From NCBI GenBank assembly GCA_020052975.1, contig JAGVOC010000366.1:1-39582 (forward strand): a stretch of DNA of 39,582 bases, in the 5' to 3' direction. Positions within the stretch are counted from its first letter, which is position 1. The number at the start of each line of letters is the position of its first letter. Under the pieces are notes generated by a model that ran no database searches, was not told the origin of the DNA, and was given only the letters and a program-made list of their open reading frames with translations. The DNA comes from Desulfobacterales bacterium (GTDB lineage: Bacteria > Desulfobacterota > Desulfobacteria > Desulfobacterales > RPRI01). Positions 1-8,317 of this stretch are shown here, in pieces. A program made the translations under genes and the position numbers.

Positions 1-81
1 AATACAGGAGTAAGAATACAGAATACAGAAGAAAAACAATAACATGGTTATTCTGGCTCCTGACTCCTGGCTCCTGTATTC
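1..81. repeat. Imperfect inverted repeat at the window edge
   Basis: AATACAGGAG at 1-10 is the exact reverse complement of CTCCTGTATT at 72-81. Between the arms are short iterations of AGAATACAG and GGCTCCTGACTCC. The stretch lies just past the 3' end of the minus-strand TPR gene, so it could form a transcript-ending or stabilising hairpin. It has no clean U-tract, so calling it a terminator would be a guess. The remaining bases up to 115 hold no gene. Confidence 0.5.
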
Positions 82-115
82 TCATGTTTCGTTGTGCCCT
101 CTCCGGGCATGGCTG

Positions 116-1816
116 TTAGTTGATAATTTCCTTGATTTTATTTATCAGAATCACCCTGTCCTCTTTTTTAAACTTAAGCGAACGTTTATATGATTCCAGG
201 GCGTTTTCCCGGTCATTCAATTTCAGATATGCATCCCCGAGATGCTCAAGTATTACCGGGTCATCAGCAACGATGGAAGTCGCTTTTTTCAAAAACTCAA
301 CGGCTTTTGCATAAAGTCCTTTTTTGAAGTATACCCATCCCAGGCTATCCGTAATATACCCGTCGCCCGGCTTATATTTCAGTGCTTCAGTAATCAGCCG
401 CTCTGCCTCATCAAGATTTTCTCCTCTATCAGCATAGGTATAACCAAGAAAATTAAGTGCATTCGAGTTTTGGGGATCAATCCTGATAACCGTTTTCATC
501 TGTTCAATAGTCTTTTCTTTATTTCCACCCTTGTCATAGACAACTCCCAGCCGGAAATAAAACCTGGAATCATCAGGTTTCATTTCTATTGCCTTTAAGA
601 GCACCTCCTCGGCATTATCAAATTCTTCCAGCTCTTCATAGAATAAGCCGAGATAGAACTGATATTCCGGGTTATCGGGGTCTTTTTCAATCACATTCTT
701 TATGTGGGCAACCGCATCATTCAGCATTCCTTTGCTTTGGTATATGAGAGAAACATGCACCGCAGCATCAGGATAAAACCTTGAATCACTCTTTACCTTC
801 AGGAAATGTTCGAGTGCTTTCTCTTCTTTTTTTACAGAAAAAAAGGAAAGCCCTGCTATATGGTGCAAATCAGAGCTTTCAGGAGCACCTTTTAACATCT
901 CTTCTACGATCGTTATCGTGCTGTAATAATCCCGTTTATCAAGGAATGACTGAATTATATTGATAATAATGTCAAAGTTGGAGAGACTCTTCCGGCCGAG
1001 ATTATGAAAAATCCTCCCGGCCTCCTGATGAATTCCATTCATTTTGTAATAATAACCAAGCTCAAGAGCCGCTCTTATGTTATCCGGATTTTTTTCGAGT
1101 ATCTCATTTAATATCTGGATTGCTTTTTCCTTTTTACCCTGGATTTTATACAGATTTATAAGTTCATACCGTGACTCATCCAAATCCGGTTTTAATTCTA
1201 TCGATTTATCGAAATATTTTTCAGCCTCTGCATAATTCCTCTTTTGCCCCTGAATCTTCCCAAGATAAAAATAACCAAGATAAAAATCGGGGAAATTAGC
1301 TGCGAGCTTCTCAAAAACAGCAATCGCCTTATCCGGATTACCCTCTTCTATGTAAAGGCTGCCAAGCAGCAGGTATATATTTTGTTGTTTAGGGCTCTCT
1401 GCAATAATCTTTTCATAGGCCATCTTAGCGTCATCAGTCTGTCTTAAGGAGTGCTTTATCCTCCCGAACATAATCAGCGCCCCTATGTTTTCAGGATCTT
1501 TTTTGATTATCTCTTCGACAATCGCCAAAGCTTTTTCATTCTCTTTCTGCTGCAGGTACAGGTTGACAAGTTCTCCCTTAAGAAAGAGGGATTCAGGATC
1601 AAGATCAACAGCGCGCTTCATGTATTCTATCGCCAGCCCGGTATTTCCTCTCTTTCTTAAAATCTGAGATTCGGTGAAATAGAAATATCTGTTTTCAGGA
1701 AAAGAGTTCTCAGTTTTGCTCCTGTCGGTGGGAAGATGTTTCACAAAAGAAGCGCATCCTCCCAGAAACAATATAAAAAAAGTGATCGTGATTAATTTGG
1801 CTGGTTTAAATTTCAT
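116..1816 (-). CDS. TPR-repeat outer-membrane-type lipoprotein
   Basis: A 566-residue protein with a lipoprotein signal: a short basic N-terminus, a hydrophobic stretch at residues 8-18, and the lipobox LGGC with Cys21 as the predicted lipidated residue. The rest is a near-continuous array of tetratricopeptide repeats, visible as recurring alanine/glycine/proline patterns such as A-x-x-x-L-x-K-A-x-x-x-x-P-x-x. TPR arrays are protein-binding scaffolds; a lipid-anchored one probably supports envelope assembly, but no partner can be named. The start codon overlaps the stop of the upstream sigma factor gene by one base (TAATG), so the two are probably co-transcribed and translationally coupled. 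The pairing is curious but does not show that the lipoprotein belongs to the heat-shock regulon. Confidence 0.88.
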   Translation of the reverse strand: MKFKPAKLITITFFILFLGGCASFVKHLPTDRSKTENSFPENRYFYFTESQILRKRGNTGLAIEYMKRAVDLDPESLFLKGELVNLYLQQKENEKALAIVEEIIKKDPENIGALIMFGRIKHSLRQTDDAKMAYEKIIAESPKQQNIYLLLGSLYIEEGNPDKAIAVFEKLAANFPDFYLGYFYLGKIQGQKRNYAEAEKYFDKSIELKPDLDESRYELINLYKIQGKKEKAIQILNEILEKNPDNIRAALELGYYYKMNGIHQEAGRIFHNLGRKSLSNFDIIINIIQSFLDKRDYYSTITIVEEMLKGAPESSDLHHIAGLSFFSVKKEEKALEHFLKVKSDSRFYPDAAVHVSLIYQSKGMLNDAVAHIKNVIEKDPDNPEYQFYLGLFYEELEEFDNAEEVLLKAIEMKPDDSRFYFRLGVVYDKGGNKEKTIEQMKTVIRIDPQNSNALNFLGYTYADRGENLDEAERLITEALKYKPGDGYITDSLGWVYFKKGLYAKAVEFLKKATSIVADDPVILEHLGDAYLKLNDRENALESYKRSLKFKKEDRVILINKIKEIIN

Positions 1817-2727
1817 TATTTCATCACCACATTGTCTATATACGATACAAAATCAGGCATTTCTTCTTTGACAAACTCCCTCATCTTGGTAATTATGCTT
1901 TTTTCTACCTGGCGCACACGCTCCCTTGATATACCGTAGCGATCGCCAATTTCCTGTAAAGTTGCAGGATTGTCGGAAAATATGCGGAGGTCGAATATTT
2001 CATTCTCTCTTTTCGACATGCGTTTTCTGAATATCTCAATCTTGCTGTGAATGAGGGTGTCCATCTCCTTTTTAGCCATCTTCTCTTCAGCAGATTCAGA
2101 ATCGTAACTGATAAATTCAATTTTTTCTGAATCTGAATCATCCGTCAAAGGAGCATCAAGCGAAACATCCCATCCGTCAAGCCTTTGATCCATATCAACG
2201 ACTTCCTTTTCAGTCACTCCCAGTCTTTCAGATAAAAGCTTGGGTTTCGGGTCAAAGCCCTGGTCAATTAAATGTTGTTTTTCCTTTTTCAACTTGAAAA
2301 ACAGCTTTCTCTGGCCCTGTGTAGTCCCTATCTTTACAAGACGCCAATTATCCATAATAAATTTCAATATATAAGCCTTGATCCAGAAGGACGCATAATA
2401 TGAAAACTTTACATTTTTATATGGATCAAATTTACGAACCGCCTGCATCAACCCTATGTTCCCCTCCTGAATAAGATCCAGAAGGTTTTGCATCCACATC
2501 CTCTGGAATTCGAGGGCTATTTTTACGACAAGCCTGAGATTTGAAGTAACCATTTCATATGCCGCGTCCCTGTCATCATGTTCAAAGACTCTTACGGCAA
2601 TCTCGTGCTCCCTTTCTCTTGACAGCAGTTTGTATTTAGTAACATCCATCAGATAACGCTGAAAAGGATCATACTTTACGAGAGACTTCTCAGAAGCCTG
2701 ATTCAATTTATTATTTTTATTTACCAT
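1816..2727 (-). CDS. rpoH: RNA polymerase sigma factor, RpoH (sigma-32) type
   Basis: A 303-residue sigma-70-family protein. Region 2 is clear: NLRLVVKIALEFQ at 63-75, DLIQEGNIGLMQAVRKFDP at 84-102 (core binding), then the -10 recognition helix with FSYYASFWIKAYI at 108-120. QRKLFFKLK at 139-147 closely matches the RpoH box (QRKLFFNLR), which separates RpoH from RpoD and RpoS. Region 4.2 helix-turn-helix lies at about 257-280 (LQEIGDRYGISRERVRQVEK). The family directs RNA polymerase to heat-shock or related stress promoters. About 15-20 residues longer than enterobacterial RpoH, with a charged region 3 linker around 195-225. AAGGTG lies just upstream of the start. It forms an operon with the downstream TPR lipoprotein. 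Confidence 0.88.
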   Translation of the reverse strand: MVNKNNKLNQASEKSLVKYDPFQRYLMDVTKYKLLSREREHEIAVRVFEHDDRDAAYEMVTSNLRLVVKIALEFQRMWMQNLLDLIQEGNIGLMQAVRKFDPYKNVKFSYYASFWIKAYILKFIMDNWRLVKIGTTQGQRKLFFKLKKEKQHLIDQGFDPKPKLLSERLGVTEKEVVDMDQRLDGWDVSLDAPLTDDSDSEKIEFISYDSESAEEKMAKKEMDTLIHSKIEIFRKRMSKRENEIFDLRIFSDNPATLQEIGDRYGISRERVRQVEKSIITKMREFVKEEMPDFVSYIDNVVMK

Positions 2728-2745
2728 GAAAACAACACCTTATTA

Positions 2746-2795
2746 TTGAAGCTTGCCGCCACAAGCAGCGGTCCGCCTGATGCGGAAAGCTTCAA
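2746..2795. repeat. REP-like palindrome, copy 1
   Basis: TTGAAGCTT at 2746-2754 is mirrored by AAGCTTCAA at 2787-2795, and the interior is GC-rich with smaller complementary segments (CCGCC, GCGG). It belongs to a family of short intergenic palindromes seen several times in this window. It lies upstream of the rpoH-like gene. Confidence 0.6.
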
Positions 2796-2853
2796 TCTGG
2801 TCAGTTATTAATTCGCATCCCGAAAGACATCTCATCCATTTTTAATACCTTCA

Positions 2854-2999
2854 TAAAAAGTCAAAACCCGACTTTTTACTTGACGGGAAAGGGCTTCCCC
2901 TCTCCCGCCGCTTGAAGTAAATTCAAGCGGTTCCACCCTCACCCCAGGCCGGGGCTTAATCGCCCTCAGCCTGTTGATGGACTTTTTAAGAGTCCATCA
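2854..2999 (+). mobile_element. 147-bp multi-hairpin repeated element, copy 1
   Basis: This stretch recurs as a reverse-complement copy at 26041-26187, with long identical blocks in the same order. Ordered parts are: a hairpin TAAAAAGTC...GACTTTTTA; a hairpin from GACGGGAAAGGG to CCCTCTCCCGCC; GCTTGAAGTAAATTCAAGC (a 19-base palindrome); GGTTCCACCCTCACC; a hairpin CAGGCCGGGG...CCCTCAGCCTG; and GATGGACTTTTT...AGTCCATC. No ORF lies within it, so it resembles a non-autonomous MITE-like or structured repeat. This copy sits between the rpoH-like gene and tRNA-Arg. Confidence 0.75.
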
Positions 3000-3061
3000 T
3001 TCTTTCATGCCCCCAATTTTTTATGGACATGCAAGAAGCGGTATGATATCAGGGAAATCCC

Positions 3062-3138
<77 letters not shown>

Positions 3139-3199
3139 TCTGTTTACCTTATTTTATGTATTCTATCATAATATCAAAATATTTCAATCCGAATTAATT

Positions 3200-3232
3200 G
3201 AAGCTCCCTGCAGCAAGCTACGGAGAATCTTC
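3200..3232. repeat. REP-like palindrome, copy 2
   Basis: GAAGCTCCCTGCAGCAAGC, then TACGGAGAATCTTC, forms an imperfect stem-loop with GAAG/CTTC ends. It has the same layout as the other GAAGCTCC...CGGGGAATC palindromes of the window. Confidence 0.55.
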
Positions 3233-3272
3233 GACAGTAAGGACTTTTTATCTTTTTTTGATTCGCTCGCTC

Positions 3273-3293
3273 ACCCCGCAGCAAGCCGCGGGA
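3273..3293. repeat. REP-like palindrome, copy 3
   Basis: ACCCCGCAGCAAGCCGCGGG: GC-rich arms CCCGC/GCGGG around an AGCAAGC-like loop. It is a core-only copy of the family, about 50 bp upstream of the small membrane-protein gene. Otherwise the interval 3139-3344 holds nothing recognisable. Confidence 0.55.
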
Positions 3294-3344
3294 AATGCAC
3301 TCGCTGTTTCGGTTCAATATTAATAGTATTTGAAAGGAGAGTTT

Positions 3345-3542
3345 GTGTCAGGCATAGTAACAATCTTAAAAATTATTGCTGTATTTGCAGCCGCAACATT
3401 GCTTGGTAACATGTTTCTTGATGAAGTCAAAAAAAGTTATATCAGGAAAGAACCCTGGTTCAAACCCTACTTATCATTGCCCGGGATTATTATCATTGCA
3501 GCCACATTCTTCCTGCCGATCCTTATATGGATCATAAAGTGA
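3345..3542 (+). CDS. Small two-helix membrane protein, function unknown
   Basis: A 65-residue protein when started at GTG 3345, which has AAAGGAGA five to six bases upstream. An in-frame TTG at 3330 would put the start before that ribosome-binding site and is less likely. Two hydrophobic segments are clear: about residues 5-22 (ILKIIAVFAAATLLGNM) and 49-64 (PGIIIIAATFFLPILIWII). A short charged stretch with KKSYIRKEPWFK separates them. This predicts a hairpin inner-membrane protein with both ends on one side. I do not recognise the family. The good Shine-Dalgarno and clean membrane topology support a real gene. Confidence 0.65.
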   Translation: MSGIVTILKIIAVFAAATLLGNMFLDEVKKSYIRKEPWFKPYLSLPGIIIIAATFFLPILIWIIK

Positions 3543-3594
3543 AACTGCCGGGCTTGCTAGAAGCAGGCCGGTCAAATAAACAGGGCACTATTCA

Positions 3595-3753
3595 TTACGA
3601 TCTTTTCCCGAAAATGGTGTCAATTTTACACATAACCATGCAGGGAAGCTCCACGGCAAATTCCAAAACGAATCCTATCAGAATCAACAGGTAAATAAAC
3701 GGAAGTTTAATAAAATTGAACTTTACAGTTTCATATATTTCTTTAATATTCAT
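3595..3753 (-). CDS. Possible single-helix membrane miniprotein
   Basis: A 52-codon ORF on the minus strand, convergent with the preceding small membrane gene. It has one hydrophobic segment at about residues 18-37 (LPFIYLLILIGFVLEFAVEL), followed by two cysteines and a basic end (GKRS). There is no strong ribosome-binding site in front of the ATG, so it may not be translated. The hydrophobic profile is the only support. Confidence 0.3.
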   Translation of the reverse strand: MNIKEIYETVKFNFIKLPFIYLLILIGFVLEFAVELPCMVMCKIDTIFGKRS

Positions 3754-3926
3754 AAATGATAAACTCGTAAAAAATCAAAACTTCAGACGGCAACCGCATA
3801 AACATTACAGTATTAATTAGACGATGTTTGAATCTTTAGGTTATTATTTCTTTTCCTGCCTTCAAATCAACATAATTATCTTTAAAAGCCTGCTTAACCT
3901 TACTGATACTCCGGCAGAAACAGCTT

Positions 3927-3946
3927 CCCCACCGCAAGCAGCGGGG
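3927..3946. repeat. REP-like palindrome, copy 4
   Basis: CCCCACCGCAAGCAGCGGGG forms a stem GC...GCGGGG against CCCC-CCGC around AAGCA. The left flank CAGCTT also fits the family. It lies in the otherwise empty interval between the small membrane ORFs and the HD-GYP operon. Confidence 0.55.
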
Positions 3947-4048
3947 TATCAAGAATCCGGAAGTCAGAAGAAAAGAGACATTTCACTGCAAACGATATAA
4001 CACTTATCATCTGAAATATATTTTTTCAAATCAATCGTTTTCTTTTCA

Positions 4049-4098
4049 GCCGAATATTGCCGAATATTCTTGACTATTGCAGTTATATCGAGATATTT
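4049..4098 (+). promoter_or_regulatory. Predicted promoter with tandem 10-bp repeat upstream of HD-GYP operon
   Basis: GCCGAATATT occurs twice head to tail at 4049-4058 and 4059-4068, exactly one helical turn apart. It abuts a -35-like TTGACT at 4070-4075. A GATATT box at 4092-4097 gives 16-bp spacing (4 of 6 consensus bases). The tandem repeat is placed where an activator would contact RNA polymerase. The operon start codon is 123 bp further on. The rest of 3754-4220 holds no gene; TAGCC...GGCTA at about 4145-4160 could form a small leader hairpin. Confidence 0.45.
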
Positions 4099-4220
4099 AT
4101 CAAATAATTGAATTAGTTATTCGAGAGCTTTAAATAACTCACATTAGCCATGTCGGGCTATGGGAGCGCAGACGAACTGCATGAAATTTATGATAAGACA
4201 TCAGGGACGGAGTATATGAC

Positions 4221-5921
4221 ATGGGCTTTTCATCTGAAAATGAAAAAATCGGTCTTGCATTTGATCCCGATCCGGAAAGTCTCTCCAGGGATAAAAAACT
4301 CAACAGGCTTTTAAAGTCTGTTCTGAAAGTAGTAAAAAATTACGCCGAAGATCAATTAAAGCACATAAAACAAAGTACAAATATCGGACTTGCTCTTTCG
4401 AGCGAAAAGAACATCGACAAACTGCTTGAGATGATAGTCCTTGAAGCAAGGGCCATGTCAAACGCCGATGCCGGGACTCTGTATATTTTAGACGATGAAA
4501 GTTTGCATCTTAACTTCAAGATAATGCAAAATGACACCATGAACCTCAGGATGGGCGGAACAAGCGGAACCGAGATAAACCTTCCCAGCGTCCCGCTTTA
4601 TCTGGATGGAAAACCAAATCATTCCAATGTATCATCTCATGTTGCCATTACCGGAGAAATTATAAACATACCTGATGTATATGAAGCTGAAGGGTTTGAT
4701 TTCACCGGACCCAAGAAATACGACACTTCAACCGGCTATCATTCAAAGTCAATGATAGTAATTCCCTTAAGAAACCACGAAAATGATATTATAGGAGTTC
4801 TCCAGCTTTTGAACGCAAAGGATCCGGAAACCGGATACGTTATGCCATTCCCGAATGAATATGTTGACGAGATAGCCGCCCTTGCATCTCAGGCAGCAGT
4901 TGCTCTCACGAACACTCAGTTAATACAGGATTTAAAAAACCTGTTTTATTCCTTTATTAAAACAATAGCTTCGGCAATCGACGAAAAATCTCCGTACACA
5001 TCGGGGCATATCAAACGCGTTGTGGATTTATCAGTAATGATTGCAGAAGCTATAAACAAATCAAAGAAAAAGCCTTTCGGCAGGAAAAAATTTGATGATA
5101 ATGAGATGGAGGAAATCCGTCTTGCTGCATGGATGCATGATGTAGGCAAAATCACAACCCCGGAATATGTAGTTGACAAGAGTACCAAGCTTCAGACGAT
5201 CTTCGACCGCATAAATCTTGTTGAAACAAGATTTAATCTCATAACGAAATTGATTGAAAATAAATATCTTAATAGAAAATTAGAGCTGCTGCAAAAAGGC
5301 GCAAACAAAAAAGAGATTGACAGTCTCGATACAGAGCTCGAAACAGAGCTCGGAAATCTTGTAAGCGACTTTGAATTAATAAAATCCTCAAATCTTCCGG
5401 GAGAATTTCTGTCGGATGATAAAATCAGCAGGCTCAAAGAGATAGCTGCCAAAACCTATCTTCTTTCCGGTGGAGAGCTCCCATATATTACAGACGAAGA
5501 ACTGGAGAATCTGTTTGTAAGAAAAGGTTCCGTTACCGGGAAGGAACGCAAAATCATTGAAAACCACGCTGCTGTAACACATAAAATGTTAAGCCAGCTT
5601 CCCTTCCCGAGGAAGCTTCTCAAAGTCCCGGATTATGCTTCAGAGCATCATGAAAAGCTCGACGGGTCAGGGTATCCCAGGGGGCTTACCGCAAAGGATC
5701 TTCCATTGCAGTCGCGAATTATAGCGGTTGCCGATATTTTTGAAGCCCTGACTGCAAAGGACAGGCCCTACAAAAAACCGATGCATATTTCTCAAGTGCT
5801 CAAGATCATGGATATGATGAAAAAAGATAATCACATCGATCCCGACATTTACGACCTTTTCGTTGAAAGCAGACTGTACGAAAAATACCTGGAAAAGGAA
5901 GATCGAAAAGATGGGAACTGA
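4221..5921 (+). CDS. GAF / HD-GYP cyclic-dinucleotide phosphodiesterase-type protein
   Basis: A 566-residue soluble protein. Residues about 60-230 form a GAF sensor domain. An HD-GYP domain follows from about 245: the metal-binding HD pair appears in AAWMHDVGK, and the GYP loop reads HHEKLDGSGYPRGL. HD-GYP proteins hydrolyse cyclic di-GMP (sometimes other cyclic dinucleotides). Roughly 115 residues are inserted between the HD motif and the helix containing HAAVTHKML. The insert is mostly charged helix with LQTIFDRINLVETRF at its start; a similar insert occurs in other HD-GYP proteins. The ATG at 4221 follows GGAG at a good distance. The stop overlaps the next gene by 11 bases, so this is the first gene of a three-gene operon. 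GAF ligand unknown. Confidence 0.88.
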   Translation: MGFSSENEKIGLAFDPDPESLSRDKKLNRLLKSVLKVVKNYAEDQLKHIKQSTNIGLALSSEKNIDKLLEMIVLEARAMSNADAGTLYILDDESLHLNFKIMQNDTMNLRMGGTSGTEINLPSVPLYLDGKPNHSNVSSHVAITGEIINIPDVYEAEGFDFTGPKKYDTSTGYHSKSMIVIPLRNHENDIIGVLQLLNAKDPETGYVMPFPNEYVDEIAALASQAAVALTNTQLIQDLKNLFYSFIKTIASAIDEKSPYTSGHIKRVVDLSVMIAEAINKSKKKPFGRKKFDDNEMEEIRLAAWMHDVGKITTPEYVVDKSTKLQTIFDRINLVETRFNLITKLIENKYLNRKLELLQKGANKKEIDSLDTELETELGNLVSDFELIKSSNLPGEFLSDDKISRLKEIAAKTYLLSGGELPYITDEELENLFVRKGSVTGKERKIIENHAAVTHKMLSQLPFPRKLLKVPDYASEHHEKLDGSGYPRGLTAKDLPLQSRIIAVADIFEALTAKDRPYKKPMHISQVLKIMDMMKKDNHIDPDIYDLFVESRLYEKYLEKEDRKDGN

Positions 5922-7038
5922 TAACATATTTTTTCTGGAAAATCTCGAATGGTTCGATGAAACAGGAAGGGAACTTGTTCACCGCATTCCTGAAAAAGGC
6001 TCCGGAGAGATTAAATACGGCGCACAAATGACTGTACGGCAAAGCCAGGCCGGAGTCTTTTTCTACAAGGGAAAAGCGATAGATGCCTTCGGTCCCGGGC
6101 GGCATACTCTTAAAACAGCCAATATCCCGGTCCTTACGAAATTAGCAAGCATTCCATGGGGCATGACCAGCCCGCTCAGGGCAGAAGTCTATTTTGTCAA
6201 CCTTAAGATTTTTATAAATCTAAAATGGGGCACCAGGGACCCTGTCGCATTCAGGGACTCTCAGCTTGGTCTCATAAGGCTCAGGGCTTTTGGAATGTTC
6301 AATATGCAGGTGGTGCAGCCGGTTCTTTTCATAAACAGGATTGTCGGCACACAGGGAATATTCACTACATCAGAAATTGAAGAGTACCTTAATAAAGTGA
6401 TAGTATCCAGATTCAATGACTACATGGGAGAAGCCCTCGATTCAATACTGAACCTGCCTGCAAAATATGAAGAAATAGCTGAAGGCCTGGCAAAGCGCCT
6501 CAAAACCGATTTCAGTCATTTCGGACTCGGACTCACAAACCTGTATATCAACTCAATTACACCGCCTCCTGAGGTGCAGCAGGCTATAGATGACAAGAGC
6601 CGCCTGGGCATTTTCGACAACATGAACAAGCTCATGCAGATGAAAGCTGCCATGGCAATGGAAAAAGCTTCGGAATCGGACGGTGCTTCAACCGGGATGG
6701 GCGCTGGGCTGGGAGTTATGCTTCCGGCAATGTTCGCTAAATATTTCAGCACTGATGAAAAACAGACCCGGCAGGATGGCGCAAAAGAAGTAACCAACTG
6801 CCCGGAATGCGGCAATTCCATTCCGACCGATTCAAAATTCTGCCCATATTGCGGACACCAGCAGCTTGTTTTCAGCCAATGCAGAAAATGCGGAAAAAAC
6901 CTTACCCCGAATGCGAATTTCTGCCCGCGCTGCGGTCATCCTGCAGAAGAAAAGGAAAAGCCGAATATTTGTAAAAAATGCGGCGGCAACAATCTATCGG
7001 AATCCGTATTCTGTAACATGTGCGGTGAAAAACTTTAA
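5911..7038 (+). CDS. SPFH/Band-7 domain protein with three C-terminal zinc ribbons (YdjI-like)
   Basis: A 375-residue protein starting at ATG 5911 inside the end of the HD-GYP gene; earlier in-frame codons would read through that gene and are not used. Residues about 20-245 resemble the SPFH/virion-core family represented by Bacillus YdjI, with sequences such as MTVRQSQAGVFFYKGKAIDAFGPG. A glycine/alanine-rich linker follows, then three zinc ribbons from about residue 297: CPECG/CPYCG, CRKCG/CPRCG and CKKCG/CNMCG. SPFH proteins form membrane-bound oligomeric scaffolds; YdjI belongs to a membrane-stress locus. No transmembrane helix is visible, so membrane association would be peripheral. Its gene is sandwiched between HD-GYP and zinc-ribbon genes with overlaps on both sides. 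Confidence 0.82.
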   Translation: MGTDNIFFLENLEWFDETGRELVHRIPEKGSGEIKYGAQMTVRQSQAGVFFYKGKAIDAFGPGRHTLKTANIPVLTKLASIPWGMTSPLRAEVYFVNLKIFINLKWGTRDPVAFRDSQLGLIRLRAFGMFNMQVVQPVLFINRIVGTQGIFTTSEIEEYLNKVIVSRFNDYMGEALDSILNLPAKYEEIAEGLAKRLKTDFSHFGLGLTNLYINSITPPPEVQQAIDDKSRLGIFDNMNKLMQMKAAMAMEKASESDGASTGMGAGLGVMLPAMFAKYFSTDEKQTRQDGAKEVTNCPECGNSIPTDSKFCPYCGHQQLVFSQCRKCGKNLTPNANFCPRCGHPAEEKEKPNICKKCGGNNLSESVFCNMCGEKL

Positions 7039-8263
7039 TTTTCACATAGAGCATAAATGCCCCCGGTGCGGCGCGCCTGCGATACTTGAAGAGACGGACC
7101 GCCTTTTCACATGCCCTTTTTGCCGTGTAAGGTCATTTCTTCTGGAGTATGATTATTTCCGGTACATTCTCCCGTGCCCGGATAATTCCAAAGGCCCTCC
7201 GATATGTTTTCCGTACTGGCGATTTAAAGGATTTCTCTATTCATGCGGTCCGGCCGGTACTGAACACAAATTCATAGACTTAAGCCGTCAGGCCCTCGAA
7301 TCGGAATATTTTCCGGCATCACTCGGGTTACGAAGCCAGGCCTTAAAGCTCAGATTTGCACTCCCTGAAACCAAAGGAACCTTTATCAGGCCGGTTATAT
7401 TGCCGGCAGATATCATTCACAGCACCAAAAAACTTTTTTCATCACAAAGGGAAGGCAATACACAGATTCAGTCATTCATCGGTGAAACGACAAGCATTAT
7501 TTATGCCCCGTTTCATGTTATAAACAACAAGCTGTATGATTCCATACTTGGCATCCCTGTATTCTCCCAGCTTCCTGGTGATTTCGATATAAGTGATTAT
7601 ACAGCCGAAAATCCCGACTGGCCAATAGATTTCATCCCGGCACTTTGTCCCGCATGCGGATGGGACTTGGCCGGGGAAAGGGATTCCCTGGCGCTGTTAT
7701 GCAGAAACTGCGACTCGGCATGGCATCACCGGAATAAGCGCCTGGAAAAAATCGGCATGGGATATATTCCGGGCGGAAATGATAATCACCTGTTCCTCCC
7801 CTTCTGGATGATAAGAGCCGGGATTTCCGGGATCGATCCCGGAGCATACGCGGATCTGGTAAAATCAGCCGGTCTTCCAGCAGCGGTTCAGGAATTCCGT
7901 AATGAAGTAAAATTCATATTCTGGATTCCTGCACTCAAGATTCGCGCCCACCATTTTCTTCGTATTGCAAAACAGATGACATTTGTTCAGCCACTTGACG
8001 AGATTACTGAAAAGGTGCCTGAAGGAACAATGCATTCTGTAACATTGCCTGTCACCGAAGCAATTGAAAGCCTCAAAATAGTCATGTCCGGCTTTATAGA
8101 ATCGAAAAAGAATCTATTTCCATCACTAATCGATGCCGTTATAATTCCTGAAAGTTATTACCTTGTTTACGTCCCTTTCAGAACCGGGCCTCATGATCTT
8201 ATCAACGAGAAATATCATATTGCTTTAAATAATAATGTTCTTTCAACAGCAGAAAATCTGTAA
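7025..8263 (+). CDS. Zinc-ribbon protein of unknown function, partner of the SPFH gene
   Basis: A 412-residue protein if begun at GTG 7025, which overlaps the end of the SPFH gene by 14 bases; the open frame extends further upstream but only antiparallel to the zinc-ribbon code of that gene. Cysteine pairs C12/C15 and C30/C33 (KCPRCG, TCPFC) make an N-terminal zinc ribbon, and a second appears near residues 208-230 (CPACG, CRNCD). The rest shows repeated short PFW/PYW/VPF motifs (FPYWRFKG, LPFWMIR, FWIPALK, YVPF), suggesting a repeated beta structure. No enzyme motif is recognised. The tight coupling to the SPFH gene implies they act together, probably as a membrane-associated complex; that is inference. 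Confidence 0.7.
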   Translation: MKNFNFHIEHKCPRCGAPAILEETDRLFTCPFCRVRSFLLEYDYFRYILPCPDNSKGPPICFPYWRFKGFLYSCGPAGTEHKFIDLSRQALESEYFPASLGLRSQALKLRFALPETKGTFIRPVILPADIIHSTKKLFSSQREGNTQIQSFIGETTSIIYAPFHVINNKLYDSILGIPVFSQLPGDFDISDYTAENPDWPIDFIPALCPACGWDLAGERDSLALLCRNCDSAWHHRNKRLEKIGMGYIPGGNDNHLFLPFWMIRAGISGIDPGAYADLVKSAGLPAAVQEFRNEVKFIFWIPALKIRAHHFLRIAKQMTFVQPLDEITEKVPEGTMHSVTLPVTEAIESLKIVMSGFIESKKNLFPSLIDAVIIPESYYLVYVPFRTGPHDLINEKYHIALNNNVLSTAENL

Positions 8264-8317
8264 TTATATTCTATGGTTCCTGGTTCATAGTTTCCGGTAA
8301 TTCGGAGGACATTATAT

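Noticed and set aside
3766..3800. Third copy of the GTAAAAAGTC/GACGGC element
   Set aside because: CGTAAAAAATC and CAGACGGCAA occur together but without the rest of the element; too short to claim.
4145..4210. Possible c-di-GMP riboswitch upstream of the HD-GYP gene
   Set aside because: A small hairpin exists, but the conserved GEMM-type sequence blocks are absent.
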